Program-made: the position numbers and the translations under genes
NCBI RefSeq assembly: GCF_041438865.1
Contig: NZ_CP109450.1
Location: 1,426,001-1,490,000 of the forward strand
Length of the DNA: 64,000 bases
Reading direction: 5' to 3'
From: Streptomyces sp. NBC_01471
Lineage (GTDB): Bacteria > Actinomycetota > Actinomycetes > Streptomycetales > Streptomycetaceae
Notes under the pieces: model-generated
The model's input: the letters and a program-made list of their open reading frames with translations, nothing else
What the model was told of the DNA's origin: nothing
Database searches by the model: none
Shown here: in pieces, positions 36,719 through 45,703 of the stretch
Layout of the letters: each line of letters starts with the position of its first letter
Position numbering within the stretch: the first letter of the stretch is position 1

Positions 36719-37321
36719 TCACAGCTCCGGGCAGCCGGTGACCGTGCGCGCGTAACCGGCGATCATGCGCAGCGCGGCCGTGCGGTCCACGGCCGTGTTG
36801 CGGCTGACGATGTGCAGGCCGTAACCGTCCTCCAGGGTCACCAGATTGCGGGCGGTGTCCTGGAGGGGCTCGGTCAGCGTGAAGTCGCCCGAGGCAGAAC
36901 CAAGTTCGAGGATCGTCGCGTAGAGGGCGGTCTCCCGGGCGAAGAGCGATCCCATGAGCGCCGCGTGCGAGGCGCTGCGGTCGGCCCTGCTGTGCAGTTC
37001 GTACAGCAGCCGGTGCGCGGCGTCCTCGGGGTCGGCCGGCAGGCCGGACGCGATGGCTCCGCGCAGCCGTGCCACGGGATCCGCGATGCCGTCCGTACGG
37101 CTGTGCCGGTCGGCGAGGAACCGCTCGACGGCGCCCTGGTGGACCTCGAACACGAGGTCGTCGAGGTCCGGGTAGTAGTAGAGAACCGAACCGGCGGAGA
37201 CGCCCGCCTCGGCCGCGATGTCCTTGATCCGCAGCCCCGCGATACCCCGTTCGGAAATCGCCCGGCCGGCCGCGTCGATGAGCGCCTCGCGTCGGGCTCC
37301 CTGGTTCTTGGGTCGAGCCAT
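36719..37321 (-). CDS. TetR-family transcriptional regulator
   Basis: A 200-residue repressor with an N-terminal helix-turn-helix (AGLRIKDIAAEAGVSAGSVLYYYPDLDDL in pieces), and a BetI-like ligand domain. The ATG at 37321 is chosen because MARPKNQGARREALIDAA is the family start and a GGAG-containing sequence precedes it. It is divergent from the NCS1 permease/aldehyde dehydrogenase operon across 143 bp and is its probable repressor, possibly responding to a polyamine-like or pyrimidine-derived ligand. Confidence 0.9.
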   Translation of the reverse strand: MARPKNQGARREALIDAAGRAISERGIAGLRIKDIAAEAGVSAGSVLYYYPDLDDLVFEVHQGAVERFLADRHSRTDGIADPVARLRGAIASGLPADPEDAAHRLLYELHSRADRSASHAALMGSLFARETALYATILELGSASGDFTLTEPLQDTARNLVTLEDGYGLHIVSRNTAVDRTAALRMIAGYARTVTGCPEL

Positions 37322-37341
37322 GAAGCCATTCTCCGTCCGTC

Positions 37342-37406
37342 GATTCAAGTCATCGCATATTACTCCGTCGTTGGTATTGACGCCGCCCCTTGCCATTGTT
37401 TGAATC
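37342..37406. promoter_or_regulatory. Divergent promoter/operator region of the TetR gene and permease operon
   Basis: A rightward promoter TTGACG (37377-37382)-N17-TTGAAT (37400-37405) precedes the permease. The -10 is part of an inverted repeat GATTCAA (37342-37348) / TTGAATC (37400-37406), whose left arm lies just upstream of the TetR start. A leftward -10-like TAATAT (37362-37357) lies between. Candidate TetR operator pair. Confidence 0.45.
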
Positions 37407-37464
37407 TCGCAACAAAGAATCCAGCCCTGCAGGGCGGCGCTCCGAACGGCGCCGAGGAGGCAGC

Positions 37465-38937
37465 ATGGAACACGTCTCGTCACCCGTCCCGGGCGTCGTG
37501 GAGCACCGCACCATCGACGCCGTCCCCGCCGCCGAGCGGCACGGTCGCACCCGCGATCTGTTCACCATCTGGTTCAGTGCGAACCTGGGTCCGCTGACCG
37601 TCGTCACCGGGGCCCTCGCACCCACCGCTTTCGGTCTCTCCTTCCGGTGGAGCCTGGCCGCCCTGCTGGCCGGCCATCTCGGCGGCGGGTTCCTCATGGC
37701 GCTGCACTCGGCGCAGGGCCCGCGGCTCGGCGTACCGCAGATGATCCAGAGCCGGGGCCAGTTCGGCTCGGTGGGCGCGCTCGCCGTGGTCGTGGTCGTC
37801 ATCGTCATGTACCAGGGGTTCTTCGCCTCCAATCTGGTCGTCGGCGCGCAGTCGCTGAGCGAGGTGACCCCGGTCGGGCAGCACACCGGGGTGCTGCTCG
37901 GCGCCGTGGTCAGCCTGGTGGTCGCCGTGGTCGGGTACCGCCTCATGCACCGGATCGGGACCCTCACCAGCTGGGTCTTCGGCGCCGTCCAACTCGCGGG
38001 GGCGGTCTGGCTGTTCACCGGCGGACTGCCCGACGGCTTCCTGGCCCGGGGAGGCTTCAGCGTCGGCGGGTTCCTCGGGGTGGTCTCCGTCGGTGCGCTC
38101 TGGCAGATCGCGTACGCGCCGTACGTCTCCGACTACTCGCGCTACATGCCCGCCGACCGCGCGGGCGTCCGCTCGACGCTCTGGTGCACCTACGCCGGAT
38201 GCGTCCTCGGCAGCCTGCTCCCCATGGTGGTCGGCGCGGCCATCGGCCTCGCCGGCGGTGACAACCCGATCGCGGCTCTCGACGGTCTGCTCGGCAACAC
38301 GCTGGGGCAGCTCACCCTGTGGAGCTTCGCCCTGGTCACAATGCTCACCAACTCCATGAACCTGTACGGAGCGGTGCTCTGCGCGGTCACCGCGGTGCAG
38401 ACCTTCGCGCACCGCTGGCTGCCCCGCGCCACCGGCCGCGCCGTCCTGGGGACCGTGCTCACCGTGCTCTCCGTCGTCCTGGCCCTCCGGCTCGCCGGTT
38501 CCTTCATGAGCAGCTACCTCGATCTGATCTACGTCCTGCAGTACGTCCTGATCCCGTGGACGGCGATCAACCTCGTCGACTTCTACCTGATCCGGCACGG
38601 CAGCTACGACGTCGCGTCGTTCTTCGCCCGCGACGGCGGGATCTACGGCCGGTGGAACCCGACCGCCCTGGGGGTCTACGCGCTCGGCATCGTCGCCGAG
38701 ATCCCGTTCATGGCGCAGTCCCTCTACACCGGGCCGGTCGCCCACGCCCTCGGTGACACCGACCTCGGCTGGGCCGCGGGGCTCGTGGTCACCGTCCCCG
38801 TGTATCTGCTGGCCGCCCGGCTGACCGCGCGCAGGACCCGCCCGGCCACCGGCATCCCCTCCCCCGACGCCCCCTCCCCCGACAGCACGACACCACCCGC
38901 TTCGCCCGCACCGACCTCCGGAGCCCCGACCGTATGA
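37465..38937 (+). CDS. NCS1-family purine/cytosine permease-like transporter
   Basis: A 490-residue membrane protein with about 12 TM segments. NCS1 marks include FTIWFSANLGPLTVVTGALA in TM1, LGVPQMIQSRGQFG in the TM2-3 region, and YAPYVSDYSRYMPAD. It imports a nitrogenous compound, classically cytosine, purines or related heterocycles. The ATG at 37465 has a GAGGAGG ribosome-binding site. The C-terminal tail is Pro/Ser/Ala-rich. Its stop overlaps the aldehyde dehydrogenase start. Substrate probably enters the pathway encoded downstream. Confidence 0.88.
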   Translation: MEHVSSPVPGVVEHRTIDAVPAAERHGRTRDLFTIWFSANLGPLTVVTGALAPTAFGLSFRWSLAALLAGHLGGGFLMALHSAQGPRLGVPQMIQSRGQFGSVGALAVVVVVIVMYQGFFASNLVVGAQSLSEVTPVGQHTGVLLGAVVSLVVAVVGYRLMHRIGTLTSWVFGAVQLAGAVWLFTGGLPDGFLARGGFSVGGFLGVVSVGALWQIAYAPYVSDYSRYMPADRAGVRSTLWCTYAGCVLGSLLPMVVGAAIGLAGGDNPIAALDGLLGNTLGQLTLWSFALVTMLTNSMNLYGAVLCAVTAVQTFAHRWLPRATGRAVLGTVLTVLSVVLALRLAGSFMSSYLDLIYVLQYVLIPWTAINLVDFYLIRHGSYDVASFFARDGGIYGRWNPTALGVYALGIVAEIPFMAQSLYTGPVAHALGDTDLGWAAGLVVTVPVYLLAARLTARRTRPATGIPSPDAPSPDSTTPPASPAPTSGAPTV

Positions 38938-40406
38938 ACACCCACGCCGACTGGCGGCAGCGCGCCGCAGAACTCGACTTCCGTACCCGCGTCTTCACCG
39001 ACGGCCGCTGGACCGACGCCGCCGACGGAGCCACCTTCGCCACGGTCGATCCGGCCACCGGCCGGACCGTCGCCCGGATCGCACAGGGCGGCGCCCCCGA
39101 GATCGACGCCGCCGTCCGGGCCGCCCGTACCGCGTTCGACGACGGCCGCTGGTCCCGCGCCGGCGCCGCCGGCCGCAAACGGGTCCTGCTGCGCCTCGCC
39201 GCGCTCATCGAGGCGAACGGCCCCGAACTGGCGCTCCTCGACACCCTCGACATGGGCAAACCGATCACGGAGTCGTACGGCACCGACGTGCCCGGGGCCG
39301 CCGGCTGCTTCGCCTGGTACGCGGAGGCCGCGGACAAGCTGTACGACGAGGTCGCGCCCACGCCGCCGGGCAGCCTCGCGCTGGTGCGGCGCGCACCGCT
39401 CGGGGTCGTCGGAGCGGTGGTGCCGTGGAACTTCCCGCTGGACATCGCCGTCTGGAAGCTCGCGCCCGCGCTGGCCGCGGGCAACAGCGTGGTCCTCAAG
39501 CCCGCCGAACAGTCCCCGCTGTCGGCGCTGCGGCTCGCCGAACTGGCCGCGGAGGCCGGCCTGCCGGACGGGGTGCTCAATGTCGTCCCCGGCCCCGGTC
39601 CGACGGCCGGGCGCGCGCTGGGGCTGCACCCGGACGTGGACACCCTCGTCTTCACCGGATCCACCTCGGTCGGCAAGCAGTTCCTGTCGTACGCGGCCGG
39701 TTCCAACATGAAACAGGTGTGGCTGGAGGCGGGCGGCAAGAGCCCCTGCCTGGTCTTCCCCGACGCCGACCTGGACGCCGCGGCGGAACGCGCCGCGTGG
39801 GGCTTCCTCTACAACGCGGGCCAGGTCTGCTCCGCCAACACCCGGCTGCTCGTGGCCGCTTCGATCGCCGACGAGTTCACGGAACGGGTCGTCAGGCACA
39901 CCGCCGCCTATGTGCCGGGCGATCCGCTCGACCCGGCCACCCGGCTCGGCCCCCTGGTCGACGAACGGCAGGCCGCACGGATCCTCGGGGCGGTCACCGG
40001 ATCGGGCGGCAGCCTGGCCTGCGGCGGCACCCGGCCCGACCGGCCCGGCGCCTATCTGGACCCGACCGTGGTCACCGGTCTCGCCCCGGACGCGCCGCTG
40101 GCCCGCGAGGAGCTGTTCGGGCCGGTGCTGACCGTCCTGCCGTTCACCGACGAGGCGGACGCGGTACGGATCGCCAACGACTCCCCGTACGGGCTCGCCG
40201 CCTCGCTCTGGACCCGCGACCTCTCCCGCGCCCACCGCGTCGCCGAGGCGCTGCGGGCCGGGACGGTCTCGGTGAACACCGTCGACGCGCTGAGCACCGC
40301 CACGCCCTTCGGCGGGTTCAAGCAGTCGGGCTTCGGGCGTGATCTCTCACTGCACTCCTTCGACAAGTACACCGGCCTGAAGACGACTTGGATCGCCTAC
40401 GCATGA
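38934..40406 (+). CDS. Aldehyde dehydrogenase (PuuC/gamma-glutamyl-aminobutyraldehyde type)
   Basis: A 490-residue NAD(P)-dependent ALDH. Active-site Glu in WLEAGGKSP, catalytic Cys in NAGQVCSANTR, the oxyanion asparagine in VPWNFPLD, and the cofactor loop FTGSTSVGK. The sequence style matches aldehyde dehydrogenases for omega-amino aldehydes. It would oxidise the aldehyde generated by the class III aminotransferase downstream. Overlaps the permease stop and the next start (ATGA). Confidence 0.9.
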   Translation: MNTHADWRQRAAELDFRTRVFTDGRWTDAADGATFATVDPATGRTVARIAQGGAPEIDAAVRAARTAFDDGRWSRAGAAGRKRVLLRLAALIEANGPELALLDTLDMGKPITESYGTDVPGAAGCFAWYAEAADKLYDEVAPTPPGSLALVRRAPLGVVGAVVPWNFPLDIAVWKLAPALAAGNSVVLKPAEQSPLSALRLAELAAEAGLPDGVLNVVPGPGPTAGRALGLHPDVDTLVFTGSTSVGKQFLSYAAGSNMKQVWLEAGGKSPCLVFPDADLDAAAERAAWGFLYNAGQVCSANTRLLVAASIADEFTERVVRHTAAYVPGDPLDPATRLGPLVDERQAARILGAVTGSGGSLACGGTRPDRPGAYLDPTVVTGLAPDAPLAREELFGPVLTVLPFTDEADAVRIANDSPYGLAASLWTRDLSRAHRVAEALRAGTVSVNTVDALSTATPFGGFKQSGFGRDLSLHSFDKYTGLKTTWIAYA

Positions 40407-41716
40407 ACACCCGTGTCCTGGAAGAGATCGACCGGCGCGCCGACGACCTGGTCCGCCTCACCTGCGACCTGGTGGCCTTCGACACGACCGTGCGCGGCAG
40501 CGCGGCCGAACCCGCCCGCGACGAGGCCGGCCTCCAGGAGTACCTGGCGGACCGGCTGCGCGCGGCCGGTGCCACCGCGGACGTCTTCACCCCGGCCCCC
40601 GGCGGCCTGCCCGCCTCACCCCAGACCCCGCCCGGCCTCGGCTTCGACGGCCGCCCGCAGCTGATCGCCCGCTTCCCCGGCACGGGCGGCGGCCGGTCGC
40701 TGCTGTTCAACGGCCATATCGACGTGGTGTCCGCCGAGCCCAGGGCTGCCTGGACCAGCGACCCGTTCCGCGCCGAGGTCCGCGACGGGCGGCTGTACGG
40801 GCGCGGCACCTGCGACATGAAGGGCGGGATCGCGGCGGCGGTCGTCGCGGCCGAGGCGCTCGCCGCCCTCGGCGTCCGGCTGCCGGGCGACCTGCTGATC
40901 AACACCGTGACCGACGAGGAGTGGAACGGCGCGGGCACCCTCGCCTCGGTCCACCACGGTGTACGCGCCGACGCGGCGATCGTCCCGGAACCGACCGACC
41001 TCGATGTCGTCACCGCGCAGCGGGGCATCCTCGGCGGCACCGTCACCGTCGCGGGCCGCCCCGGGCACGCCGAACACCCGCCGGGAGACTGGCGGGCCGG
41101 GGGCGCCGTCAACGCCATCGAGAAGACGCTGCCGGTGCTCGCCGCCCTCCAGCGGCTGCGCGAACGCTGGGCGGCCGACCCCGCGCACCGGCACCCGCTG
41201 CTGCCGCCCCCTTCGATCGTGCCGACCACCATCCGCGGCGGTGAGTGGTGGGTGACCTACCCGGCCTCCTGCGAAGTCGCCCTGGACATCACCTATCTGC
41301 CGGTCCAGGCCGACGACGACGGCTGGGCGGGCCGGGTACGGGACGACATCGAGCGGGCGGTACGGGCGGCCTGCGCGGAGGACGGCTGGCTCACCGCGCA
41401 TCCGCCCCGGTTCGCCTGGGACACCGAACTGCCGCCCGCCGAGGTCGGCTCCGGACATCCGCTGGTCGCCCGGCTCGCCGCCTGCGCCACCGCGCTGGGC
41501 CGCACGCCCCGGGTGCTCGGCGAACCCTCCTGGACGGACGCGGCCACGCTCACCCGCAACGGCGGCACGCCCGCCGTCTGTCTGGGCCCCACCGCCACCA
41601 GGCCCGACGGATCGCCGACCCTCCACACCATCGACGAGTACATCGAGGTCAGCGATCTCGTCGACACCGCGAAGGCGCTGGCACTGGCAGCCGTCGACCT
41701 GACCGGCCCCGCCTGA
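40403..41716 (+). CDS. M20-family metallohydrolase (ArgE/DapE-like deacylase)
   Basis: A 437-residue zinc hydrolase. Metal ligands and catalytic residues show in LLFNGHIDVV, the bridging Asp in YGRGTCDMKGG, the general base Glu in TVTDEEWNG and EP in VPEPTDL; the final His lies in PTLHTIDEYIE. It cleaves N-acyl or N-carbamoyl amino compounds. In this operon it may free an amine or amino acid that is then transaminated. ATG at 40403 overlaps the dehydrogenase stop. Confidence 0.88.
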   Translation: MNTRVLEEIDRRADDLVRLTCDLVAFDTTVRGSAAEPARDEAGLQEYLADRLRAAGATADVFTPAPGGLPASPQTPPGLGFDGRPQLIARFPGTGGGRSLLFNGHIDVVSAEPRAAWTSDPFRAEVRDGRLYGRGTCDMKGGIAAAVVAAEALAALGVRLPGDLLINTVTDEEWNGAGTLASVHHGVRADAAIVPEPTDLDVVTAQRGILGGTVTVAGRPGHAEHPPGDWRAGGAVNAIEKTLPVLAALQRLRERWAADPAHRHPLLPPPSIVPTTIRGGEWWVTYPASCEVALDITYLPVQADDDGWAGRVRDDIERAVRAACAEDGWLTAHPPRFAWDTELPPAEVGSGHPLVARLAACATALGRTPRVLGEPSWTDAATLTRNGGTPAVCLGPTATRPDGSPTLHTIDEYIEVSDLVDTAKALALAAVDLTGPA

Positions 41717-41759
41717 CCCGCACCCCCTGCCGCACAGACCACCACCTCAGCGCACCAGA

Positions 41760-41792
41760 ACCGCACAGACACCGCACAGACACCGCACAGGA
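41760..41792 (+). repeat. Three tandem 11-bp repeats upstream of the aminotransferase
   Basis: ACCGCACAGAC occurs twice in tandem, followed by ACCGCACAGGA, in the 94-bp leader between the deacylase and the aminotransferase. It ends 18 bp before the ATG and just before the ribosome-binding site AAAGGA. Confidence 0.7.
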
Positions 41793-41810
41793 ACGAAAGG
41801 ACGCACGGCC

Positions 41811-43160
41811 ATGCCCTTCAGCCATGCCGAACTCGCCGCCACCGACCGGGCGCACATCATCCATCCGTACCTCCCCGGGTCCGCCGAGGAGCGGGTCGTG
41901 ATGACCGGCGGTTCCGGCTGCCGGCTCACGGACGCCGGGGGACGCTCGTACCTCGACGCGACCGGCGGGCTCTGGCTCGCCCAGATAGGCCACGGCCGTG
42001 AGGAGGTCGCCCGGGTCGCCTTCGACCAGATGAAGCAGCTGGAGTACTTCACCAGCTTCTGGGAGTTCTCCAACGACAAGGCCGTCGCACTCGCCGCCCG
42101 GCTGGCCTCGCTCGCCCCCGCGGGCCTGAACCACGTCTACTTCACCTCGGGCGGCTCCGAGGGCAACGAGGCCGCCATCAAGATGGCCCGTTACTACCAC
42201 CACCGGCGCGGCGACACCGACCGCACCTGGATCCTGGCCCGCGACAAGGCGTACCACGGCATCGGCTACGGCGGCGGCTCCGCCACCGGATTCCCCGTCT
42301 ACCACGAGGGGTTCGCCCCGATGATGCCGCACGTCTCGCACCTCACGCCGCCGTGGCCGTACCGCACCGAGCTGTACGGCGGCCAGGACCCCACCGACTT
42401 CCTGATCGGCGAACTGGAGGCGCGTATCGCGGACATCGGGCCCGGCAACATCGCCGCCATGATCGGGGAGCCCATCATGGGCGTCGGCGGGATGCTCGTG
42501 CCGCCCGCCGACTACTGGCCGCGGGTGCGCGAAGTCCTCGACCGGCACGGGATCCTGCTCGTCTTCGACGAGGTCGTCACCGCGTACGGACGTGTCGGCG
42601 AGTGGTTCGCCGCGCAGCACTTCGGCGTCACCCCCGACATCATCGTCACCGCCAAGGGCATCACCTCCGGGTACGTCCCGCTCGGCGCGCTCCTCGTCGC
42701 CGACCGGGTCGCCGAGGTGCTGCTGCGCGACCACGGCTTCCCGATGGGCTACACGTACAACGGGCATCCGGTCGCGGCCGCCGTCGCCCTGGCCAACCTC
42801 GACATCATCGAACGCGAGGGGCTGCTCGGCCGCGCGGTCACCATGGGCGCCCGGTTGCACGGCGAACTGGAATCCCAGCTGGGCGAGTTGCCGATCGTGG
42901 GAGAGATCAGGTCGGTCGGCATGATGCTGGCCGTCGAACTCGTCGCCGACCGCGCGTCGCGCACCCCGCTCCCCCTGGACCCCGCCCGGATGCCGCACGA
43001 CGTCATCCGGCGCGAGACCGGTGTCATCGTCCGTGACTCGGCCCACAGCCTGGTCCTGTCGCCCCCGCTGATCATGACGGATACCGAGGCCAAGGAGGCC
43101 GCGGCGGCGCTGCGTTCGGTCCTGGAGCGCACCCTGCCCACCGGAGAGGTCCTGGCCTGA
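41811..43160 (+). CDS. Class III (omega-amino acid/amine) aminotransferase
   Basis: A 449-residue PLP enzyme. The PLP lysine lies in VTAKGITSGYVPLGA, the cofactor Asp in LLVFDEVVTAYGR, the phosphate loop in SGGSEGNEAAIK. It resembles beta-alanine:pyruvate and putrescine/diamine:pyruvate transaminases. It would convert a terminal amine to an aldehyde for the operon's aldehyde dehydrogenase. The ATG has an AAAGGA ribosome-binding site. A strong terminator follows. Confidence 0.9.
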   Translation: MPFSHAELAATDRAHIIHPYLPGSAEERVVMTGGSGCRLTDAGGRSYLDATGGLWLAQIGHGREEVARVAFDQMKQLEYFTSFWEFSNDKAVALAARLASLAPAGLNHVYFTSGGSEGNEAAIKMARYYHHRRGDTDRTWILARDKAYHGIGYGGGSATGFPVYHEGFAPMMPHVSHLTPPWPYRTELYGGQDPTDFLIGELEARIADIGPGNIAAMIGEPIMGVGGMLVPPADYWPRVREVLDRHGILLVFDEVVTAYGRVGEWFAAQHFGVTPDIIVTAKGITSGYVPLGALLVADRVAEVLLRDHGFPMGYTYNGHPVAAAVALANLDIIEREGLLGRAVTMGARLHGELESQLGELPIVGEIRSVGMMLAVELVADRASRTPLPLDPARMPHDVIRRETGVIVRDSAHSLVLSPPLIMTDTEAKEAAAALRSVLERTLPTGEVLA

Positions 43161-43180
43161 CCCACCGGGCCCGGCCGGGG

Positions 43181-43212
43181 CCCGGGCCTCCCGTCGCCGC
43201 GGGAGGCCCGGG
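43181..43212 (+). terminator. Terminator after the aminotransferase
   Basis: A perfect 13-bp GC stem (CCCGGGCCTCCCG / CGGGAGGCCCGGG) with a 6-nt loop, 20 bp past the stop codon. It separates the catabolic operon from the APC permease. Confidence 0.8.
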
Positions 43213-43291
43213 TGGTCCCGCCTGCCGGCCATCAGCCGACCACCGCCGTACTTCACGCGCCCCCCGCGGCGCGTGCCAGCAGGAGGACCCC

Positions 43292-44830
43292 GTGTCTGCA
43301 CCACCGGCCTCACCCGAACCAACCGCCGTGCCGCCGCCCCACCTCGCCCGGAGCCTGCGCCGCTTCGACATCATGGCCATGGGTATCGCCGCAGTCATCT
43401 CCTTCGACGTGGTCGGCCAGATCGCCACCGGTGGCGGGGAGGCGGTCACCTGGACCGCCGTCATCGCGCTGCTCTTCCTCGTCCCGTACGCCCTGCTCTT
43501 CGCGGAGACGGGCGCCGCCTTCCCGCAGGAGGGCGGCCCCTACGTCTGGGTCAAGCTCGCCTACGGCAAGGCGACGGCCGCGCTCACCACACTCTTCTAC
43601 TGGGTCACCAACCCGGTCTGGCTGGGCGGTTCGCTGGTCTTCGCCGCTTCCGACGCCTGGAACGGCTACGTGTCGCACCTGGGCAGCGGCACCTTCGCCG
43701 ACTACGCCTTCAAGCTCACCTTCATCTGGGCGTCGATCCTGACCGCTGTCGTCTCGCTGCGCCGCGGCAAATGGATCACCATGGCCGGCGCGGTCGTCAA
43801 GGTGGGCTGCGTGCTCCTGTTCACCGGAACCGCCCTGGCCTACGGTCTGCGGCACGGCTTCGCGGGCCTGCACCACGCACGGTTCACTCCGACCACGGCG
43901 GGATTCCTCGCCCTGGTCCCCGTCCTGCTCTTCGCCTATGTGGGCTTCGAGGCCCCGAACGCGGCCGGTGACGAGATGCACGACGCCAGGCGCGACGTCC
44001 CCGTCTCCATCGCGGTCTCCGCCTCCGTCGCGGCCTGCTGCTATCTGCTGCCCGTGCTCGCCATCCTGTCCGTGGCACCCGCAGACAAGGTCACCGGCAT
44101 CGGCGGATTCATGGAAGCAGCGGCCCTGGTCTTCGGCGTGTACGGCTCCTGGAGCGGCCCGCTGCTCACCGCGGCCGGGGTGATGTTCGCCTTCGCGCTG
44201 CTCACCCAGGGCAGCGCCTGGATGATCGTCAGCGACCGCATGCAGGCCATGGCGGCAGCCGACGGCGGATTCTTCGGGCGCTCGCTGGGCGCGTTCCACC
44301 GCGGGCTCGGCACCCCGGTCCGGATGAACCTCCTGTCGGGGATCACCGCCACGTTCTTCATGATCGCCGCGACGAACCTCGTACGGGGCGACAGCGCGGC
44401 CGTCTTCGGCGTCGTCCTCACCGTCGCCATCACCACGCTGCTGCTCTCCTATCTGGTCGTCGTCCCGGCGCTCGTCACCCTGCGCCACCGCCACCGCGAA
44501 GCCCCGCGCACCTACACCGTGCCGTTCGGTACCGCCGGTTTCCGGATCTGCGCGGCCCTGGTCTACGTCTGGATCCTGGCCGGCTCCTGGGTCGCGCTCT
44601 TCCCCGGCACCCTGGAAGCGCTCCTCGGCGTCGGCTACGACTTCCGGCGCACCTGGGGCGTCACGCGCACCACGTTCGAGGCGTTCACCCTCGGCACGGT
44701 GCTGCTCCTGCTCGCCGTCGGTGCACTGGGCAGGGGTGTGGGCGCGGTCCGGGACCGAGCGGCGCGTTCGAAGGACGCCCCCCCTGACACAGCCGGATCC
44801 GCCGCACGCGTACCCACCACGACTCCGTAG
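43292..44830 (+). CDS. APC-superfamily amine/amino acid permease
   Basis: A 512-residue protein with about 12 TM segments; FDIMAMGIAAVISFDVVGQIA in TM1 (read in pieces), FPQEGGPYVWVKLAYG after TM2 and FAYVGFEAPNAAGDEM in the TM6-7 region are typical of polyamine/GABA-type APC carriers. The GTG at 43292 has an AGGAGG ribosome-binding site. It follows the aminotransferase terminator by 80 bp, so it may have its own promoter; it probably serves the same amine pathway as import or overflow carrier. Confidence 0.85.
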   Translation: MSAPPASPEPTAVPPPHLARSLRRFDIMAMGIAAVISFDVVGQIATGGGEAVTWTAVIALLFLVPYALLFAETGAAFPQEGGPYVWVKLAYGKATAALTTLFYWVTNPVWLGGSLVFAASDAWNGYVSHLGSGTFADYAFKLTFIWASILTAVVSLRRGKWITMAGAVVKVGCVLLFTGTALAYGLRHGFAGLHHARFTPTTAGFLALVPVLLFAYVGFEAPNAAGDEMHDARRDVPVSIAVSASVAACCYLLPVLAILSVAPADKVTGIGGFMEAAALVFGVYGSWSGPLLTAAGVMFAFALLTQGSAWMIVSDRMQAMAAADGGFFGRSLGAFHRGLGTPVRMNLLSGITATFFMIAATNLVRGDSAAVFGVVLTVAITTLLLSYLVVVPALVTLRHRHREAPRTYTVPFGTAGFRICAALVYVWILAGSWVALFPGTLEALLGVGYDFRRTWGVTRTTFEAFTLGTVLLLLAVGALGRGVGAVRDRAARSKDAPPDTAGSAARVPTTTP

Positions 44831-44888
44831 CCGGCCCACCGGAGCCCGCCTGCCCGTACGGCACCGACCCCGGACGCACCACGGGTCA

Positions 44889-44901
44889 AACATGGGATGT
44901 T
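44889..44901. promoter_or_regulatory. Possible operator of the GntR-family gene
   Basis: AACAT-GGG-ATGTT, a perfect 5-bp inverted repeat 35 bp before the GntR/FadR start. It could be an autoregulatory site. Confidence 0.35.
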
Positions 44902-44935
44902 AGGTTGATTGGAGGTATTGAGCCTGGAGGTGGAC

Positions 44936-45703
44936 ATGCCGCTACGCGCGACGGAGCGCTCCAGCCTGGTCGGACGCGTGATCGACCAGCTGCAGACCCT
45001 GATCGAGTCCCGGGAGTGGCCGGTCGGTACGAAGATTCCTGCCGAGCCGGTCCTGGTGGAGTTGCTGGGGGTCGGCCGCAACACCGTCCGGGAGGCGGTG
45101 CGGGCTCTGGTGCACAGCGGCATGCTGGAGCCGCGCCAGGGAGACGGGACCTATGTACGTGCCGCCGACGACCTCGGCGCCGCGCTGCTGCGCCGGCTGC
45201 GGCGGGCGAGCCATCTGGAGGCGCTGGAGGTCCGTGCCGGTCTGGAGCGCGACGCCGCCCGGCTGGCGGCGGAACGCCGCACCCCCGAGGACGTGGCCGC
45301 GCTGCGGGCCGCCCTGCGGCGCCGCGACGAGACCAGGAAGGAAGCCGACCCGGCGGAGTTCGTGGACGCGGACGTCTCCTTCCACCACACGGTGGTGGCC
45401 GCCGCACACAACGGGATGCTCTCCGATCTGTACAGCCATCTCACCGACGGGCTCCGGGCCGCGGTCACCTCCGTCGCCCGTGCCCCGCTGCCGGACGGGC
45501 CGCGCTTCCAGCTGGACTCGCACGCCGCCCTGGTGGACGCGATCGAAGCGGCGGACGCCGACCGGGCGATCAGCTGTGTCGAGCACTACATCAACGAGAC
45601 CATCGCCTCCGTACGGACCCTGCAGGACGCGGATCCCCTGCCCGGCCACAGCGGAACCGGCTCCGGGACGAGCACCGGCGAGAACACGGGAGGCCGCTCA
45701 TGA
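44936..45703 (+). CDS. GntR-family (FadR/FCD subfamily) transcriptional regulator
   Basis: A 255-residue regulator. Residues ~10-80 hold the winged helix (VGTKIPAEPVLVELLGVGRNTVREAVRAL in pieces, then GDGTYV). The C-terminal ~150 residues form the FCD ligand domain with likely metal-binding histidines (DVSFHHTVVAAAHNG, DSHAALVDAI). The ATG at 44936 has a GGAGG ribosome-binding site; an in-frame TTG 27 bp upstream is less likely. Its stop overlaps the ATG of the MFS gene, so it presumably regulates that transporter. Confidence 0.9.
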   Translation: MPLRATERSSLVGRVIDQLQTLIESREWPVGTKIPAEPVLVELLGVGRNTVREAVRALVHSGMLEPRQGDGTYVRAADDLGAALLRRLRRASHLEALEVRAGLERDAARLAAERRTPEDVAALRAALRRRDETRKEADPAEFVDADVSFHHTVVAAAHNGMLSDLYSHLTDGLRAAVTSVARAPLPDGPRFQLDSHAALVDAIEAADADRAISCVEHYINETIASVRTLQDADPLPGHSGTGSGTSTGENTGGRS

